Origin: Alphaproteobacteria bacterium
GTDB lineage: Bacteria; Pseudomonadota; Alphaproteobacteria; Puniceispirillales; Puniceispirillaceae
DNA length: 49,589 nucleotides
Assembly (NCBI GenBank): GCA_011524995.1
Contig: WTJA01000116.1
Span: 1-49,589 of the forward strand
Reading direction: 5' to 3'
Position 1 is the first letter of the stretch; the number at the start of each line of letters is the position of its first letter. Below the pieces are notes generated by a model. The model was not told where the DNA came from. It made no database searches and saw nothing but the letters and a program-made list of their open reading frames with translations. Of the stretch, positions 47,481 through 49,589 are shown piece by piece. The position numbers and the translations under genes were made by a program.

Positions 47481-48285
47481 GATCTGAGCCTATCACATTT
47501 TGAAATGAACGAAGCCCATTGGCCATCTCTAAGGTCGATGGGCTTTTGCTATCTGTGACCATGTGATTGACTAGATGGCTGGTCTGATGAAGCGCCACAT
47601 CTGCGCTCGCACCGCGCAATAAGAAACTATGAAGCATCGCGGCAAAGGCATCACCTGCGCCTGAAATGCCGTGTGGCTGGGCGCGATGAGATACGCTCAC
47701 CACCCCTGATGTGGTGAACAGGCAATCTGTCACCATCCTATGCTCATCATCTGTCAGGCCTGTAACACATAAAGAAGGCACACCAAGCTGGCGATAAAGC
47801 TGTTCGATATCTTCTTCATCAGTGAGCGGCCTGCCAGCAAGATAAGAGGCTTCGAAATGATTAGGTGTCAGTAAGGTCGCCAGCGGCAATAGCGTCTTCG
47901 TCATATGTTGGATAATGTCATCAGCCACATAAGTGCGCCCCCCATCACCAAATACGGGGTCAATCAGGACGGAAAGCTGGGGATGAGCGGCCCGCTGTGC
48001 TTTGATAAAGGGCGCAAGGACGTCAATCTGTTCAGCGCTTCCCAAATAGCCAATATGCAAGGCTGTCAGCGCCCCAGTTGGCAGGAGGCGGTCACATTCA
48101 GCAAGAAGCGCTGCCATATCCTCTGGGGACATAACCAGGCGATGAGTGGTGCCAAAACCAGGATGAGCGGCCATTGTCACCGTATCAATTGTGCCAAGCT
48201 GGAAGCCTGCCCCGTAATAGAGAGGCTGAGCGGCTTGCTGGCCAACAACACCATGTAAGACATCAGATTGGATCGATAAAATCAT
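47455..48285 (-). CDS. pdxY: pyridoxal kinase
   Basis: Phosphorylates pyridoxal (and possibly pyridoxine) in the PLP salvage pathway. The ribokinase-like fold shows the N-terminal ILSIQSDVLHGVVG with the substrate loop, LIDPVFGDGGRTY, LLTPNHFEASYL and the C-terminal catalytic GAGDAFAAML. Length 276 is close to the E. coli PdxY length of 287. It converges on asd with a 26-base coding overlap, and sits upstream of sdhC in the opposite direction. The PLP-buffering YggS is also encoded in this window. Confidence 0.92.
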   Translation of the reverse strand: MILSIQSDVLHGVVGQQAAQPLYYGAGFQLGTIDTVTMAAHPGFGTTHRLVMSPEDMAALLAECDRLLPTGALTALHIGYLGSAEQIDVLAPFIKAQRAAHPQLSVLIDPVFGDGGRTYVADDIIQHMTKTLLPLATLLTPNHFEASYLAGRPLTDEEDIEQLYRQLGVPSLCVTGLTDDEHRMVTDCLFTTSGVVSVSHRAQPHGISGAGDAFAAMLHSFLLRGASADVALHQTSHLVNHMVTDSKSPSTLEMANGLRSFQNVIGSDLSDLIHRG

Positions 48286-48366
48286 AGGAAGGCGCTTGCA
48301 ACAGAGGGGATAAACTTTTCCAAATAAGGTAAAACCTATCCTATTTTGTCAAAAACTACACGGCAT

Positions 48367-48394
48367 TTGATTGATATTTCATCTGATTTATGCT
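48367..48394 (+). promoter_or_regulatory. candidate sdhCDA promoter
   Basis: TTGATT (48367-48372) and TATGCT (48389-48394) with a 16-base spacer, about 55 bases before the sdhC start. An approximate inverted repeat AGGT/ACCT lies upstream near 48327-48337. Weak consensus match. Confidence 0.4.
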
Positions 48395-48447
48395 TTAAAA
48401 CGCCCCAAAGTAGGAAATTATCCAGACATATCTCGGAGGATAAACCC

Positions 48448-48831
48448 ATGGGTAAGGCACGGCCTTTATCACCCCATCTTCAAGTCTATCGCTTGCCATT
48501 GCCGGCTGTGATGTCAATCACACATCGTATGACAGGCGTGATTCTTGCATCAGGAACCATTTTATTGACAGCGTGGCTTGTGGCGCTGGCCTATGGCCCA
48601 CAGAGCTTTGCTTTTGCCATGATGGTTGTGGGGCATCCGCTCGGACAGCTTGTTCTGTTCGGTTATTCAGCCGCGCTATTCTATCATATGTGTAATGGTA
48701 TCCGCCATCTCAACTGGGATAGAGGCCAAGGGCTCGAGATTGAACAGGTCTATCGGTCTGGTAAGATTACCATCGCGGTCGCCCTTATCCTCACAGCCGC
48801 CCTATGGGCAGCGTTATATTCACTCATTTAA
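48448..48831 (+). CDS. sdhC: succinate dehydrogenase cytochrome b556 subunit
   Basis: Membrane anchor of complex II that binds heme b and ubiquinone with SdhD. The ATG at 48448 follows GGAGG; the longer frame to 48346 is not supported. The 127 residues start MGKARPLSPHLQVYRLPLPA, then SITHRMTG with quinone-site residues, three hydrophobic spans and the heme-ligand region FYHMCNGIRHLNWD. First gene of the sdh operon; 20 bases to sdhD. Confidence 0.95.
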   Translation: MGKARPLSPHLQVYRLPLPAVMSITHRMTGVILASGTILLTAWLVALAYGPQSFAFAMMVVGHPLGQLVLFGYSAALFYHMCNGIRHLNWDRGQGLEIEQVYRSGKITIAVALILTAALWAALYSLI

Positions 48832-48851
48832 AGCGGCAAGTGGAATAGCAG

Positions 48852-49238
48852 ATGAAACAGAAACACTCAATGCAAACCCCTCTTGCCCGCGTACGTGGGC
48901 TAGGTTCTGCCAAATCAGGCCTGTCTCATTGGTGGCATCAAAGACTAACAGCGATTGCTATGGTGCCGATTATGGTTGCCTCGCTGATTCTGGTCGCTCA
49001 AATTGGTATGCTTGATTACCAAGGCGCGATTGATTTGATGGCTAATCCATTAGCCGCCACTTTGTTACTGCTATTGGTACTAGTTGGCTTTTTCCATGCG
49101 GCCTTAGGCTTGCAGGTTGTCATCGAAGATTATGTCGGCAATGAGGGCGCCAGAATGGGTCTTATCATTGCCGTAAAAATGATCAGCTTCGCACTGGCCG
49201 TTTTATCAATTGTCTCTATTTTAAAGGTTGCGCTCTAG
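48852..49238 (+). CDS. sdhD: succinate dehydrogenase membrane anchor subunit
   Basis: Second membrane anchor of complex II. The 128 residues open with PLARVRGLGSAKSG and SHWWHQRLTAIAMVP, the alphaproteobacterial SdhD start. Three spans follow; GFFHAALGLQVVIEDYV carries the heme/quinone His and Asp-Tyr. An internal ATG (48870) is possible. It lies 65 bases before sdhA. Confidence 0.94.
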   Translation: MKQKHSMQTPLARVRGLGSAKSGLSHWWHQRLTAIAMVPIMVASLILVAQIGMLDYQGAIDLMANPLAATLLLLLVLVGFFHAALGLQVVIEDYVGNEGARMGLIIAVKMISFALAVLSIVSILKVAL

Positions 49239-49302
49239 GTCTGATATCAGACTGAGTGTGGGGTCCGGCTAACGCATAGTATTAGAAATAAGGGGTTCTC
49301 TT

Positions 49303-49589
49303 ATGAGCGCATATGAAATCACAGACCATCATTATGATGTTGTAGTAGTAGGGGCTGGTGGCGCTGGTTTGCGCGCGACACTTGGCATGGCGACATCTGG
49401 TTTGCGGACAGCGTGTATCACTAAGGTATTTCCGACCAGATCACACACTGTGGCCGCACAAGGTGGGATTGGTGCTGCATTGAATAATATGGGTGAAGGC
49501 GATAATTGGCGCTTCCATATGTATGATACGGTTAAAGGCTCAGATTGGCTGGGTGACCAAGATGCGATTGAATATATGTGCCGGGAAGC
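49303..49589 (+). CDS. sdhA: succinate dehydrogenase flavoprotein subunit, N-terminal part
   Basis: FAD-bearing catalytic subunit; about 95 residues present before the window ends. [12 protein letters not shown] is the FAD dinucleotide motif, and [17 protein letters not shown] includes the His that binds FAD covalently. AAGGGG precedes the ATG at 49303. The order sdhC-sdhD-sdhA matches the typical operon; sdhB would follow outside the window. Confidence 0.97.
   Translation, partial: MSAYEITDHHYDVVVVGAGGAGLRATLGMATSGLRTACITKVFPTRSHTVAAQGGIGAALNNMGEGDNWRFHMYDTVKGSDWLGDQDAIEYMCRE

Noticed and set aside
48346-48447. 34-residue N-terminal extension of sdhC
   Set aside because: The GGAGG-preceded ATG at 48448 fits the family start; the extension contains the candidate promoter.

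Overview
The window is a continuous piece of chromosome from a free-living, Gram-negative alphaproteobacterium of intermediate GC. Evidence for the class: a CcrM-type GANTC methyltransferase whose leader carries GANTC sites, a DUF3576 lipoprotein gene next to leuS, an electron-transfer flavoprotein:ubiquinone oxidoreductase, a trimeric-type porin ending in Phe, malate synthase G, and the run dapC-like/ftsK/lolA/xthA/dapF/mtaB/ftsY/ffh/rpsP/rimM/trmD/rplS/leuCDB/asd/sdhCDA. The layout and composition would fit a marine SAR116-like (Puniceispirillum-type) or other Rhodospirillales-related lineage, but that placement is inference. No phage, transposon, CRISPR array or defence island is visible. 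The coding density is very high and no gene-free stretch exceeds 300 bases.

Region by region. 1-2.6 kb: 5' part of leuS (minus), its DUF3576 partner, and a strongly expressed porin with a strong terminator and a tandem repeat in its promoter. 2.6-5.4 kb: yggS (PLP homeostasis), ribA (riboflavin), an orphan OmpR-type response regulator and tRNA-Gln(TTG). 5.4-9.8 kb (minus): ETF-QO, a TPR lipoprotein and ispE. 9.9-15.3 kb (plus): a family-4-like uracil-DNA glycosylase, a lytic transglycosylase, moaB, rnhB and ccrM. 15.3-19.3 kb (minus): glcB-apt-MFS transporter, with a perfect palindrome upstream. 19.4-26.1 kb: surface-sugar genes (phosphohexomutase, galU, gmhA, ugd, a DegT aminotransferase and a Gfo/Idh dehydrogenase), interrupted by tRNA-Gly(GCC) with a clear promoter. 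26.2-29.1 kb: a ProXp-ala-like deacylase, a YbbN-like thioredoxin, a LON-domain protein, a UPF0434 protein and a DUF971 protein. 29.1-30.8 kb (minus): gmhB and a UbiH-family hydroxylase. 31-49.6 kb: a long, almost entirely plus-strand housekeeping run covering lysine/peptidoglycan precursor synthesis, division/segregation (FtsK), lipoprotein sorting (LolA), DNA repair, tRNA modification, the protein-targeting GTPases FtsY and Ffh, the rpsP-rplS ribosomal operon, leucine synthesis, asd, and succinate dehydrogenase. A minus-strand pyridoxal kinase lies between asd and sdhC, and sdhA is cut by the window end.

The genes join into a few themes: envelope biogenesis (porin, LolA, GmhA/GmhB, GalU, Ugd, DegT/Gfo-Idh, DapF, Slt), quinone-linked respiration (ETF-QO, UbiH family, SdhCDA), translation and protein targeting, and amino-acid synthesis. 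I did not find a multi-gene system that looks new. The best leads are regulatory or single-protein: a hairpin that would mask the leuC ribosome-binding site, GANTC sites in the ccrM leader, a UDG that lacks the iron-sulfur cysteines, and unexplained operator-like repeats upstream of the porin, between ETF-QO and UDG, and upstream of glcB.
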